Positions 17,228 through 26,496 of a stretch of 64,000 bases of DNA are shown here, piece by piece (positions within the stretch are counted from its first letter, which is position 1; every line of letters starts with the position of its first letter). A model generated the notes under the pieces. The model was not told where the DNA came from and did not search any database. It saw nothing but the letters and a program-made list of their open reading frames with translations. This stretch comes from Lysinibacillus sp. B2A1. GTDB taxonomy: Bacteria; Bacillota; Bacilli; Bacillales_A; Planococcaceae. The DNA lies in contig CP027224.1 in the NCBI GenBank assembly GCA_002973635.1, forward strand, positions 4,226,501 to 4,290,500, read 5' to 3'. The translations under genes were made by a program, and so were the position numbers.

Positions 17228-18256
17228 ATGAAAAAAGCATTTTTATTGTTTTTAGTTACAGCTCTTGCTTTATTCACTGCTGCCTGCGGGGATAAATCAT
17301 CAACTACATCCTCCAAACAATCAGAGGGTAAAGAAAAAATGACTATTTACACAACGGTTTATCCTTTAAGTTATTTTGCTGAACGAATTGGTGGCGATTT
17401 TGTTGAGGTATCTTCTATCTATCCAGCTGGTGCCAATGAGCACACATTTGAGCCAACCCAAAAAGATATGATGAAGCTAGCAGATGCTGATATATTTTTC
17501 TATATTGGTTTAGGATTAGAGGGCTTTGTTGAAAATGCCAAAAAAACGCTAGCTAAAGAAGATGTAGCTATGATTGCAACGGCCGATCATGTATCAGATG
17601 AAAAATTAGCGAGTAGCACTGGTCACACACATGCTGATGAAGAAGAAGAGCATGATCATGCAGCAACGGAAGAAGAGCACAGTCATTCTGAGGATGAGCA
17701 TGGACATGACGATCACGATCACGGAAATATAGATCCTCATGTTTGGCTATCCCCTATTATCAGTCAGGATTTAGCACTTTCAATTAAGGATACTTTAATT
17801 GAAAAAATGCCAGAACAGGAAGCTACATTTACAGCTAATTATGAAGCATTAGTGAAGGAGCTGCAGGAATTAGATCAATCCTTTAAAGCGATGGCGGATA
17901 AGGCCCCTGAAAAGACTTTCTTCGTCTCCCACGCTGCCTTTGGCTATATTGCAGGTCAATACGGCTTAACCCAAATGCCAATTGCCGGTTTGAATTCACA
18001 AAATGAACCATCTCAAAAAGAGCTTACAGCGATTGTCGATAAAGCAAATGACCTACACATTCATTACATTTTATTTGAGCAAAACGTTTCCTCTAAATTA
18101 GCCGAGGTTATCCAAAAAGAAGTGGGAGCAGAATCCCTTACCTTGCATAATCTAAGTGTTTTAACAGCAGATGATGTTAAAAATAAAGAAACTTACTTTA
18201 CACTGATGAATAAAAATATACAAACATTAGAAAAAGCTCTAAGTACAGAAAAATAA
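17228..18256 (+). CDS. znuA: Zinc ABC transporter substrate-binding lipoprotein (ZnuA/AdcA type)
   Basis: The protein has 342 residues from ATG 17228: a signal sequence with lipobox FTAAC, then a cluster A-I metal-binding domain (MTIYTTVYPLSYFAERIGG). Metal ligands are seen in AGANEHTFEP, DPHVWLSP and VSHAAFGY. Between them is a His/Glu/Asp-rich loop (about residues 135-175, with repeated HxH and EEEH) typical of zinc-specific proteins. A near-consensus Zur box supports zinc-responsive expression. No zinc permease or ATPase genes follow, so the partners must be elsewhere. The longer open frame upstream runs through the promoter and is not used. Confidence 0.92.
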   Translation: MKKAFLLFLVTALALFTAACGDKSSTTSSKQSEGKEKMTIYTTVYPLSYFAERIGGDFVEVSSIYPAGANEHTFEPTQKDMMKLADADIFFYIGLGLEGFVENAKKTLAKEDVAMIATADHVSDEKLASSTGHTHADEEEEHDHAATEEEHSHSEDEHGHDDHDHGNIDPHVWLSPIISQDLALSIKDTLIEKMPEQEATFTANYEALVKELQELDQSFKAMADKAPEKTFFVSHAAFGYIAGQYGLTQMPIAGLNSQNEPSQKELTAIVDKANDLHIHYILFEQNVSSKLAEVIQKEVGAESLTLHNLSVLTADDVKNKETYFTLMNKNIQTLEKALSTEK

Positions 18257-19424
18257 ATGAGTAAGGAGGTGCCCCGAAAATCAGATGGGGTACCTCCTTT
18301 AGTATGACGTATTTTTCTTGTGGCATTCGTTTTTCTGTTCTATAAATACTTGCTAGCCAGCTCTCCGTGTTAACAGCTTCATAGTTTTTCTTTTGCCAAT
18401 CCTTCATCTGCATGGAGCTTCCTTCTAAAATAATGGATTGCCATTCGGCTTGAAGTACCTGATCTGTTTCCTTATTTTTATGGGGCATTTTTAATTGCAT
18501 GGGTTTTACTATCACGCTTTTAAAAGGATATTGATTATTATCGATTATAGCCTTTCCCTTATTAAAAGAGAAATCATTATTTAGTGCTTGTTTTGGTAGT
18601 TCCTCCACCTTACTAGTGCGTTGTAAATCAACATAAGTTTCACTTTTTGCTGCTGGAAAACTAGCATTATCCCACGAGTGATCTTGCGCTAGCTGGCGAT
18701 CAGAAACTAAAAAATATTGATAACGTACCTCTCCTTTACGATCAGGTAATGGATCATCCCATGTCACATCGATATGATACCAGTCATTTTCAAGCTTCAC
18801 TAAGACCCAAGCATGTAGCTGTTCCCCTACTTTTCCTGGTACATATTGCACCTCAAAGCCTAGCATCTCTAACATCCGATAAAGCACTAGTGCATAGGCC
18901 TGACATACTCCCTTATTTTCCGCTAATAATGTATAGGGAGAATATTGACTTCCGTTCGTTTCTTTGGAATACTCGGCGGATAAAACAATAAAATCATGTG
19001 CAGCCTGTAACTTCTGCAACTCAGTTAATCCATACATTGGCGCAATAATATTTTTCAGAGTCTGTTCAACAAACGCTTCTTCTGCGGGTGTAATATGATA
19101 CGTAAACTCAAAGCTAATAACAATATTATTGGCGTAGCCATCATACTTCCATTTAAAACTAGAAATATTGGCATATATATATGGATCTTGAATTGCCTGT
19201 TTGATAAGATCAGATAGTTCATCTTTAATGCTTGATGTATCACCACTATATCGAATATCAAAATTAGTAGATAACTGCATGACTTCGTATTGAATGAGAT
19301 TTTGTAGAGTTTCTATTGAATTAGCTGATACGATATTTTTATGTTCATAGTTTGCGAATACTTGCACATGACTCATTTGTAGAACAAATAATATAATGAC
19401 AGCATTATATATATATTTTCTCAT
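18198..19424 (-). CDS. Secreted transglutaminase-like protein
   Basis: A 408-residue protein starting at ATG 19424, chosen because AAGGAG lies 10 nt upstream; an ATG at 19433 is too close. It has a signal peptide (IYNAVIILFVLQMSHVQVFA) and a transglutaminase-like core with Cys in NKGVCQAYALVLYRML, His in QLHAWVLVKLENDWYHIDV and Asp in DVTWDDPL, giving the Cys-His-Asp triad. It is probably an extracellular protease or crosslinking fold. Oddly, the frame runs through a terminator and 59 nt into the antisense of the zinc lipoprotein gene, giving a hydrophobic C-terminus. A one-base change in an A-run (18312-18316) would end it at 18299 just before the hairpin, so a frameshift is suspected. Confidence 0.78.
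   Translation of the reverse strand: MRKYIYNAVIILFVLQMSHVQVFANYEHKNIVSANSIETLQNLIQYEVMQLSTNFDIRYSGDTSSIKDELSDLIKQAIQDPYIYANISSFKWKYDGYANNIVISFEFTYHITPAEEAFVEQTLKNIIAPMYGLTELQKLQAAHDFIVLSAEYSKETNGSQYSPYTLLAENKGVCQAYALVLYRMLEMLGFEVQYVPGKVGEQLHAWVLVKLENDWYHIDVTWDDPLPDRKGEVRYQYFLVSDRQLAQDHSWDNASFPAAKSETYVDLQRTSKVEELPKQALNNDFSFNKGKAIIDNNQYPFKSVIVKPMQLKMPHKNKETDQVLQAEWQSIILEGSSMQMKDWQKKNYEAVNTESWLASIYRTEKRMPQEKYVILKEVPHLIFGAPPYSFIFLYLELFLMFVYFYSSV
18262..18301. terminator. Terminator after the zinc-binding lipoprotein
   Basis: Stem AAGGAGGT-CCCC / GGGG-ACCTCCTTT with a 10-nt loop. The converging transglutaminase frame reads through it on the other strand. Confidence 0.82.
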
Positions 19425-19534
19425 ATGAGCCATTCTCCTTTACTAAATAGTTTATGCCTAACATTCCTTATTATGTTAATAAATAATTAATTTAATTCTA
19501 AAAGCATATAAATAAAAAGATTTTTACCACAAAT

Positions 19535-19567
19535 AAAAGAAGCCCTCACTATGGAAGGCTTCTTTAT
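19535..19567 (-). terminator. Terminator of the men operon
   Basis: Stem AAAGAAGCC / GGCTTCTTT with a T-rich tail on the minus strand (TTTTATTTG), located just after menE. Confidence 0.8.
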
Positions 19568-19572
19568 TTATG

Positions 19573-20997
19573 TTATTGCTTTAATTTTCTACGAAGTAGC
19601 TTATTGGCACCATTGCGAGGAAGTTCATCTGTAATGATAATCTTTTTTGGTATTTTATATCTAGCAAGGAATTTTTGACAAAATGCTAATAATTGATCTA
19701 TCTGTATTTGATCTTTTAAAACAACAAAGGCAATTGGAACCTGTCCCCACTCCTCATCCTCGATACCACAGACACCCGCTTCCTTAACCGCGGGATGTGT
19801 AAGAAGTACGTTTTCGATTTCAGCAGGATAAATATTTTCACCACCAGAAATAATTAAATCTGCTCGACGATCAATCACAAACAAGTAACCCTCGTCATCC
19901 AAATAACCAATATCTCCGGTATAAAGCCAGCCATCAATTGTTGCACTTTTTTGTGCAAAACGACCAATATAGCCTGGGGTAACATGTGGGCCACGTATGC
20001 AAATTTCGCCTTCACCATTGATATTTGGCTCTGCAATACGAATTTGATTAAAAAATAAAGGCTTTCCTGCCGAACCTATTTTAGACATCGCATCCTCGCT
20101 TGCTAGTGTTGCGGTTTGTGATGAGGTTTCTGTCATACCATACGTTTGAGCTACTGCTAAATGTAATGCTTGGGCTCTCTTTAAATATTCAACTGGTACA
20201 GGTCCACCACCTGCTAACATCAGTTTAAATTGTGATGAGGCTTGGGCCTTTCGCTGTTCAAGTGTATGTAGAATTCTTTCCAAGGTTACAGCAACCACTG
20301 ACATATGTGTGACATCACCATCTATAATATTTTGTGAAATAGCCTCTACATCAAAATAATCATATAAATGAACTTTATTGCCATATAAAAGTGAGCGCAC
20401 TAAAATAGAAAAGCCACTAATATGAAATAACGGTACAGCACATAACCAAGCATCTTCAGCTTGCAAACCTATATTAAGGACAGAAGACGTTGCACTAGCT
20501 TGATGATTACCAACTGTTTGACGAACGCCCTTTGGAAAACCCGTCGTACCAGATGTGTACATAATAGATGTTGTTTGATGTAAGGACCATTCCTTTGTAA
20601 TCTCAATAGAGGCTTCTGTACCTTTTTCGATAGCAGAAAATAATAGATGAGGTACATATGATGGTAATTTTTCAATATCTTCGTCTGCAATTAATACAAC
20701 CACTGCCTCGGAATCCTCTAGCTGATAGGCTATTTCAGCTTGAGATAGCCTACGATTTAGCATGACCATTTCACACTGTAAATGCATACATGCATAGATC
20801 ATAATGACAAGTGCTGGCTTGCTTGGTCCCATTATCGCAATACGGTCTCCTTGCTTTATACCAAGGGCTGTAAGTTGACTAGCACGTTGAATAGATAATT
20901 CATTTAATTGCTGAAACGTCCATGTTTGTTCGTTATATGTTAAAGCGTTACGTAATGGTGTTAAATACGCTCGTTGTAAAATCCAATTTGGATACAT
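19573..20997 (-). CDS. menE: o-succinylbenzoate--CoA ligase MenE
   Basis: A 474-residue adenylate-forming enzyme with the P-loop-like motif TSIMYTSGTTGFPKG, the core motif AQTYGMTETSSQ, the TGDIGYLDDEGYL segment and the catalytic Lys near the end (ARYKIPKK). It activates o-succinylbenzoate in menaquinone synthesis. The start is ATG 20997, preceded by AGGAGGG at 9 nt; the open frame continues upstream through TTG-type codons without a site. It follows menB, separated by a terminator and about 240 nt. The usual partner menC is not next to it. Confidence 0.93.
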   Translation of the reverse strand: MYPNWILQRAYLTPLRNALTYNEQTWTFQQLNELSIQRASQLTALGIKQGDRIAIMGPSKPALVIMIYACMHLQCEMVMLNRRLSQAEIAYQLEDSEAVVVLIADEDIEKLPSYVPHLLFSAIEKGTEASIEITKEWSLHQTTSIMYTSGTTGFPKGVRQTVGNHQASATSSVLNIGLQAEDAWLCAVPLFHISGFSILVRSLLYGNKVHLYDYFDVEAISQNIIDGDVTHMSVVAVTLERILHTLEQRKAQASSQFKLMLAGGGPVPVEYLKRAQALHLAVAQTYGMTETSSQTATLASEDAMSKIGSAGKPLFFNQIRIAEPNINGEGEICIRGPHVTPGYIGRFAQKSATIDGWLYTGDIGYLDDEGYLFVIDRRADLIISGGENIYPAEIENVLLTHPAVKEAGVCGIEDEEWGQVPIAFVVLKDQIQIDQLLAFCQKFLARYKIPKKIIITDELPRNGANKLLRRKLKQ

Positions 20998-21023
20998 TTT
21001 TATTGTCCCTCCTATCACTCTTT

Positions 21024-21180
21024 ATCTTATCGCTTTCTAGCAACATCCGTCTATTTGAACGAGTTTATTCATTCTATCCGTCTATTTTGGCTGCAAATCC
21101 CTCAATTAAAGGGACCAATCCACCACTTTGTCCATTCTATCCATCATTTAGCTGAGTCTATCCGCCACTTCATCCATTCT
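21024..21180. repeat. Degenerate short repeat between menE and menB
   Basis: On the minus strand a degenerate unit around ATAGACGGATAGAATGAA occurs about four times (near 21045, 21080, 21140 and 21165), interrupted by unrelated bases. Similar TTCTATCC words occur at 60.08-60.12 kb. No coding potential is visible. Confidence 0.45.
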
Positions 21181-21185
21181 ACATA

Positions 21186-21223
21186 GAAAAAGCTCGTATC
21201 TCTAATCGGATACGAGCTTTTCA
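21186..21223 (-). terminator. Terminator after menB
   Basis: Stem AAAGCTCGTATC / GATACGAGCTTTTT with a 6-nt loop and T-run on the minus strand. Confidence 0.85.
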
Positions 21224-21236
21224 ACACTTCATTTAA

Positions 21237-22055
21237 TCAAGGGAATCTTGGGAATTGACCGAAATCTGGTTGGCGTTTCTCTTTAAATGCGTCACGGCCT
21301 TCTTTTGCTTCATCCGTTGTGTAATAAAGAAGCGTAGCATCGCCAGCCATTTGTTGAAGACCTGCTAAACCGTCTGTATCTGCATTCATAGCTGCTTTTA
21401 AGAAGCGTAGAGCAGTCGGCGACATTTGTAGCATTTCCTCACACCATTGTACAGTCTCGTTCTCTAATTGCTCATAAGGAACAACTGTGTTCACTAATCC
21501 CATATCAAGTGCTTGCTGTGCATCATATTGACGGCATAAATACCAAATTTCACGTGCCTTCTTATGACCAATAATACGTGCAAGATAGCCTGAGCCATAA
21601 CCAGCATCAAATGAACCAACTTTTGGTCCAGTTTGTCCAAAACGAGCATTGTCAGCAGCAATTGTTAGGTCACATACAACATGTAATACATGTCCTCCAC
21701 CGATTGCATAGCCTGCAACCATCGCTATTACAGGTTTTGGAATTACACGGATTAAACGTTGTAAGTCAAGAACGTTTAGACGTGGGATTTCATCTTCTCC
21801 AACATAGCCGCCATGACCGCGAACCTTTTGATCTCCACCTGAGCAGAAAGCATGTTCACCTTCACCAGTTAAAATGATAACTCCAACATTTTTGTCATCA
21901 CGTGCACGTGAAAAAGCATCAATCATTTCCATTACCGTTTTTGGTCGGAACGCATTGCGTACTTCTGGACGATTAATCGTGATTTTTGCGATACCGTTAT
22001 AAAATTCATACTTAATGTCTTCATAAGTATGTAAAGTAGTCCATTGACGTGTCAT
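21237..22055 (-). CDS. menB: 1,4-dihydroxy-2-naphthoyl-CoA synthase MenB
   Basis: A 272-residue crotonase-fold enzyme with the MenB signature: [17 protein letters not shown] near residues 70-86, [20 protein letters not shown] for the oxyanion hole, [20 protein letters not shown], and the C-terminal [21 protein letters not shown]. It closes the naphthoate ring in menaquinone synthesis. GGAGGC precedes ATG 22055. It lies between menH and menE; a dispersed repeat separates it from menH. Confidence 0.96.
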   Translation of the reverse strand: MTRQWTTLHTYEDIKYEFYNGIAKITINRPEVRNAFRPKTVMEMIDAFSRARDDKNVGVIILTGEGEHAFCSGGDQKVRGHGGYVGEDEIPRLNVLDLQRLIRVIPKPVIAMVAGYAIGGGHVLHVVCDLTIAADNARFGQTGPKVGSFDAGYGSGYLARIIGHKKAREIWYLCRQYDAQQALDMGLVNTVVPYEQLENETVQWCEEMLQMSPTALRFLKAAMNADTDGLAGLQQMAGDATLLYYTTDEAKEGRDAFKEKRQPDFGQFPRFP

Positions 22056-22110
22056 TGAATTGCCTCCTAATCATATATAATCCTCGTTCATTATCGAGGC
22101 ACTAACGTAA

Positions 22111-22188
22111 ATCTATCTTCATTCAGCCAATGTTCTCTGTAGCGAAAGCGAAGCGGCAGCTACAATTACGCCAAGGCGAAATTGATTA
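22111..22188 (+). repeat. Dispersed repeat copy A
   Basis: The 78-bp sequence starts TCTATCTTCATTCAG, continues CTGTAGCGAAAGCGAAGCGG and ends with ACGCCAAGGCGAAATTGATTA. It is closely similar to the copy at 29791-29865 and, in part, to the inverted copy at 4.4-4.74 kb. Its right end coincides with the menH stop codon. Confidence 0.75.
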
Positions 22189-22995
22189 CGTTAAATACTC
22201 CTCTATTATTGTAGCAAACTCAGCGGGATTTTCCACATGAATTGCATGTCCAGCGTTATTTACTGTCTTATGCTTAACATTTTTTAATAACGCTTTCATT
22301 TCTAGTGCAATTTTACAAAACTTCTCATCTAGTGAGCCCGTTACTAAAAGAACAGGAATCTCAAGCTCTGCTAATGACATCCAATTTGATGGCTGGGTAC
22401 CTGTGCCAATGCCACGTAAACTTCCTGCCAGGCCCTCCACCTTCTGAGAAAGTCGTTCTGTCCTAATCGTTTGTCGTACATTGTCTGGTAAACATTTTTG
22501 GGATTTAAACAAAGGGATGTTCTCCCATGCATTGACGAATGATTGTAATCCATTGTGAATTATTTTTTCAGCTAGTTCGTTATCTCTAACACAGCGTTCA
22601 GAACGCTCCTGTGAAGTTCGTAAGCCTGGAGAGGCGCTTTCTAAAATAAGCCTTTCGATACGCTCAGGGTAGGTAATTGCATACGATAATGCAATTCTCC
22701 CTCCCATCGAATAGCCTAACAGCGTAAATTTCTCTAGCTGTAGCTGGCTAATTACTTCCTCTAAATCTTGGATTTGTTCATCCATGGAGAAACGACTTGC
22801 TTCCTTGGGTATTGCTGTTTGACCATGTCCAATACAATCAATTGATATCACTCGTATATGTGGCAGAGCTTTCGCCAAATTTCGCCATGTAGCCGTACTA
22901 CCTGTGAAACCATGCAAGGCAACAAGCGTTTGCTGTGCTCTCTCATTCCAAATTTCCACATGAGTTTCAAGCCCTCGAATCATTAGCTTTGCCAT
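22186..22995 (-). CDS. menH: SHCHC synthase MenH
   Basis: An alpha/beta hydrolase of 269 residues with the oxyanion segment ALHGFTGSTATW, the nucleophile elbow LLGYSMGGRIAL (Ser of GYSMGG), Asp in VTGSLDEKF and His in NNAGHAIHVENP. This matches the 2-succinyl-6-hydroxy-2,4-cyclohexadiene-1-carboxylate synthase family (YtxM). Its ATG overlaps the end of menD by 13 nt. Its stop codon falls exactly at the edge of a dispersed repeat. Confidence 0.92.
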   Translation of the reverse strand: MAKLMIRGLETHVEIWNERAQQTLVALHGFTGSTATWRNLAKALPHIRVISIDCIGHGQTAIPKEASRFSMDEQIQDLEEVISQLQLEKFTLLGYSMGGRIALSYAITYPERIERLILESASPGLRTSQERSERCVRDNELAEKIIHNGLQSFVNAWENIPLFKSQKCLPDNVRQTIRTERLSQKVEGLAGSLRGIGTGTQPSNWMSLAELEIPVLLVTGSLDEKFCKIALEMKALLKNVKHKTVNNAGHAIHVENPAEFATIIEEYLT

Positions 22996-24707
22996 GCTTT
23001 TAGCCCCGCATTAATGCGATTCCAAAGTGCTCGATGCGCATAAACATTTTCTTCTCTATCTGTGAAAATTTCAAGCAAGCGCAATGGACGTTTTTTTACT
23101 GTTGTAAACTTCTCAGAAAGCTCCGAAATATCTTCTACACGAATATAGTCTACATCATACATCTGAGCAACATCATTAAATTCAAGAGCAGTTGGTGTAC
23201 CAAATAAATCTTCATAATGTGCTTCTACAGTGGATTGTGGTAAATAAGAGAAAATACCGCCACCATCATTGTTCATAACGATGATCGTTAGGTTACATTC
23301 TTGATACCTTGATGCAATAAGTCCATTGATGTCATGTAAAAAGGCTAAATCACCAATTAGTAAATAGGTTTCTCGGTTATTCCCCTGACTATATCCCATC
23401 GCTGTTGACACAACACCGTCAATACCATTCGTTCCACGATTTGCAATGATACGCAGATCTTTCGGTGTAGCCATTAAAAACGTATCAATATCACGCACAG
23501 GCATGCTGCTGCTCACAAAAATATCACTACCATTTGGAATAAACCTTAATAATCGGCTTATCATAGCTCCCTCATCCACAGCTGCTTCGGAATAATGTTC
23601 AATATATTCAAGCGCTATATCATTCGCATCCTGCCATTCAGCTAAATATTGTGCCTCTATTGCTGTATCATAGATTTCTAAATTCGTCAGCCATTCTCCA
23701 ATCTCCGCATGAATAAAATGAGTAGAAACACTAGTAGCGTCTCGGAACATTGGATCTTCATCAACTACAATATAAGCTGTTGGTTGTGAGTTTGTAATAA
23801 ATTGCATGATGAATTTAGAAACGGGCTGTGCACCGAAGCGAAGCACTGTATCCGGCTTAACAAGCGCTTTAAACTCATCACTCTTCATAATGGCATCATA
23901 GGTTGTAATGATATAAGGTAAACAATCCTCTGGTACTGAAGTACGCATATTTGATAAGCTCTCGACTATAACTGGCCATTTTAGCTGGCGAACAAAATTC
24001 CACATAATTGTTAAATCAGTACCAAGTGGCAGTTCCCCAATAATGACAAAGCCTCGTTCTGATGCTCGTAAAATGGAAGATAATTCTTGCTGAGCCACCT
24101 CAGAAGGCATTAACTGAGCCATCCTACTTTGTTTAAATGTTGTTTCTGGTAACTCATCTCGGAAATCAATTAATAAGGGCTCCCGGAATGGTACATTAAT
24201 ATGCACTGGTCCAAACGGTGCACTTGTGGCAATGGCTACGGCTCGTGCAATATGACGCTCAATAAATGGCAGTGTTGGTGCAGCATTATCTGCTAATGGA
24301 AAATCGACACTCCATTTGACATGTGAACCATATAAATTTGGCTGATTTATCGCTTGTGGTGCTCCCACTTCTCGTAATTCATGTGGACGATCTGCCGTAA
24401 TAACAATTAGTGGTACACGAGCATAACTTGCTTCCACAATGGCAGGAAAATAGTTTGCTGCAGCTGTTCCAGATGTACATAATAGTACTACAGGTTTTGC
24501 TGTAGCCTTTGCAATTCCCAGTGCGAAAAAGGCAGCAGATCGTTCATCTACCTGGCGATACATATGAAGCTGTTTCGTAGAAGCAAAGGCATAAGCTAAA
24601 GGTGTTGAGCGAGAACCTGGACTAACTACAACATTCTCTACACCAGCTTGTACAAGTGATGCCACCATTTGATAAACGTAATCTGTTAAAATCTCCCTTT
24701 CATTCAT
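22983..24707 (-). CDS. menD: SEPHCHC synthase MenD
   Basis: A 574-residue thiamine-diphosphate enzyme. The N-terminal domain includes VVSPGSRSTPLAYAF and a conserved Glu in YRQVDERSAAFFALG. The C-terminal thiamine-binding motif is LLIGDLAFLHDINGLIAS through MNNDGGGIFSYLPQ. It joins isochorismate and 2-oxoglutarate in menaquinone synthesis. It overlaps menF by 8 nt and menH by 13 nt, implying a tightly coupled operon. Confidence 0.96.
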   Translation of the reverse strand: MNEREILTDYVYQMVASLVQAGVENVVVSPGSRSTPLAYAFASTKQLHMYRQVDERSAAFFALGIAKATAKPVVLLCTSGTAAANYFPAIVEASYARVPLIVITADRPHELREVGAPQAINQPNLYGSHVKWSVDFPLADNAAPTLPFIERHIARAVAIATSAPFGPVHINVPFREPLLIDFRDELPETTFKQSRMAQLMPSEVAQQELSSILRASERGFVIIGELPLGTDLTIMWNFVRQLKWPVIVESLSNMRTSVPEDCLPYIITTYDAIMKSDEFKALVKPDTVLRFGAQPVSKFIMQFITNSQPTAYIVVDEDPMFRDATSVSTHFIHAEIGEWLTNLEIYDTAIEAQYLAEWQDANDIALEYIEHYSEAAVDEGAMISRLLRFIPNGSDIFVSSSMPVRDIDTFLMATPKDLRIIANRGTNGIDGVVSTAMGYSQGNNRETYLLIGDLAFLHDINGLIASRYQECNLTIIVMNNDGGGIFSYLPQSTVEAHYEDLFGTPTALEFNDVAQMYDVDYIRVEDISELSEKFTTVKKRPLRLLEIFTDREENVYAHRALWNRINAGLKAWQS

Positions 24708-26085
24708 TTAAATGTCCTCCTAACGCACGTAGCATCGGACGGAATTTCACTAATGTTTCCTCATATTCAGATTGTGGCTCTGAATCTGCAACTATTCCGC
24801 CACCAGCGTATAAGTAAGCTTTATCTTTCAGTAAAGCAGCAGAACGTATGGCTACTGCAAATTCCCCGTTGCCCTCCGCATCTACCCAACCAATTGGTGC
24901 AGCATAAAGGCCTCGATTCATAGGCTCATACTTACGTATCGCTGCCATCGCCTCTGTTCTTGGAACACCGCCTAGAGCAGGGGTAGGATGTAAGGATTTT
25001 GTCAGCTGTAAAATCGTAGCATCACTATTTAACTGACCTTCGACAGGTGTATAAAGATGTTGTATATCTCTGATTTTTAGGAGGCGAGGACTGTCAGGTA
25101 TCCTCATATCAACACAATTTTTACGGAATGTGTCCGCAATCATGTCGACCACATATTGATGCTCGCCACCATTTTTCGGGTCATTCAATAGGCTTTGACC
25201 ATAGGCTTCATCTTCTTCTGCTGTCTTTCCCCGTTTGATGGAGCCAGCAATACACGATGAAAAGGCACGTCCATTTTCTACCTTTACTAGTCGTTCAGGT
25301 GACGCACCAAAAAACAATAAATCTTGACGCTCTAAACCAAATAAATAGCTCTCAGGCTGTTCATGAATAATCTGTGACAGTACTTGAGGTGAAGAAACAT
25401 GCTCTTTGAATTGCAATGCAAGGGAACGCGCGATCACAACTTTATCTGCCTTTTTTTGCTTAATCAGTGCTGTCACTTGGTCAATGGATGCAAGATACGG
25501 ATCCTTATAGGGCTCATAATAACTTGTTATTTCAGGCTTTGAATACGTTTTCACTTCTTTTACTTGAGCAGCATGAATTAAGTGATCTCTCTCTTTACGT
25601 AACGCTTCAAATTGATCCTCTGCCTGCTGTTCTTTTGAAATGAGATGAATGCTGACATAGGCTTTGTCATCTCGAATAACAAGCTGATAGGTGGCAAGTG
25701 CAAAATAAGCCTCTGGAAAGTTGGTCCATTCTCCATCTACATTATTTTGTGGATCAAATGTAAAACCACCAAACAAAATTGGCTGTAACTCGCTCTGCCC
25801 CTTTATACAATTCTTCGTTAAGCTTTTCCATTCTGCCTCTACGGCATCATAGCGATCATTTTTGGCGTTATTCTGAATTGTATAAGCATGTCCTAGCCCT
25901 ACTAATGTCATCGTTTTTTCTCTATTTTGCCAATAAAATCGTTCACCTTTATAATTCCCCTCGCCCGCTGCATAAAATGCTAGCGCAGATAAGCGACTAA
26001 CCTCAATTGTTTCCATATAAAAATGAAGGCTTTGGCCCAAAGAGTCCACTTCTACTTCTGTGGCTTGGTACCACTTCTGTTGCAT
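24700..26085 (-). CDS. menF: Isochorismate synthase MenF
   Basis: The protein has 461 residues from ATG 26085, supported by GGAGGT 7 nt upstream; the open frame extends 12 codons more without a site. It is a chorismate-utilising enzyme with ADKVVIARSL (catalytic Lys), FGASPERLVKVENGRAFSSC, the HPTPALGGVPRTEAM motif and the C-terminal GGGIVADSEPQSEYEET. It is the first gene of the menF-D-H-B-E operon and is divergent from menA. Confidence 0.95.
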   Translation of the reverse strand: MQQKWYQATEVEVDSLGQSLHFYMETIEVSRLSALAFYAAGEGNYKGERFYWQNREKTMTLVGLGHAYTIQNNAKNDRYDAVEAEWKSLTKNCIKGQSELQPILFGGFTFDPQNNVDGEWTNFPEAYFALATYQLVIRDDKAYVSIHLISKEQQAEDQFEALRKERDHLIHAAQVKEVKTYSKPEITSYYEPYKDPYLASIDQVTALIKQKKADKVVIARSLALQFKEHVSSPQVLSQIIHEQPESYLFGLERQDLLFFGASPERLVKVENGRAFSSCIAGSIKRGKTAEEDEAYGQSLLNDPKNGGEHQYVVDMIADTFRKNCVDMRIPDSPRLLKIRDIQHLYTPVEGQLNSDATILQLTKSLHPTPALGGVPRTEAMAAIRKYEPMNRGLYAAPIGWVDAEGNGEFAVAIRSAALLKDKAYLYAGGGIVADSEPQSEYEETLVKFRPMLRALGGHLNE

Positions 26086-26121
26086 GAAAATTACCTCCGT
26101 TGTTGCAATGTACATCAACAA

Positions 26122-26496
26122 TCATATTTGGCATTGTAACTGTTTCTCTATCTTTTATCAGAGACAATGTGTGTAATGTTTGATTGTGCTTAGGTTTTGC
26201 AGTGGGGGACAGAGTCCATCATTTCTTCTAACCCTCCTTTTTTGCACACAAAAACATTCATGACGTCTACCTAGCCTTTACTTGATTCGTTCAAAAAATC
26301 GTCGTACTATGTAAGACAATTCTTTTTTCGTACGATTGCTATAAAATACATAAATTATCTCCAGCTCATAAATGCATGTTCTATTGTATCACTTTTTTCA
26401 ATGGAACTGTATGTAATAAGCTGTGAACCTACCCATTTTCTCAATCTTCGTTTAAAATAAGAAGAGTCGACAACATTTGAAGGAGAGAAAGACCTT
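26122..26496. other. menF/menA divergent intergenic region
   Basis: 375 bp with no supported gene. It must contain both divergent promoters; I could not assign clear -35/-10 pairs with confidence. Short hydrophobic frames here are chance. Confidence 0.5.
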
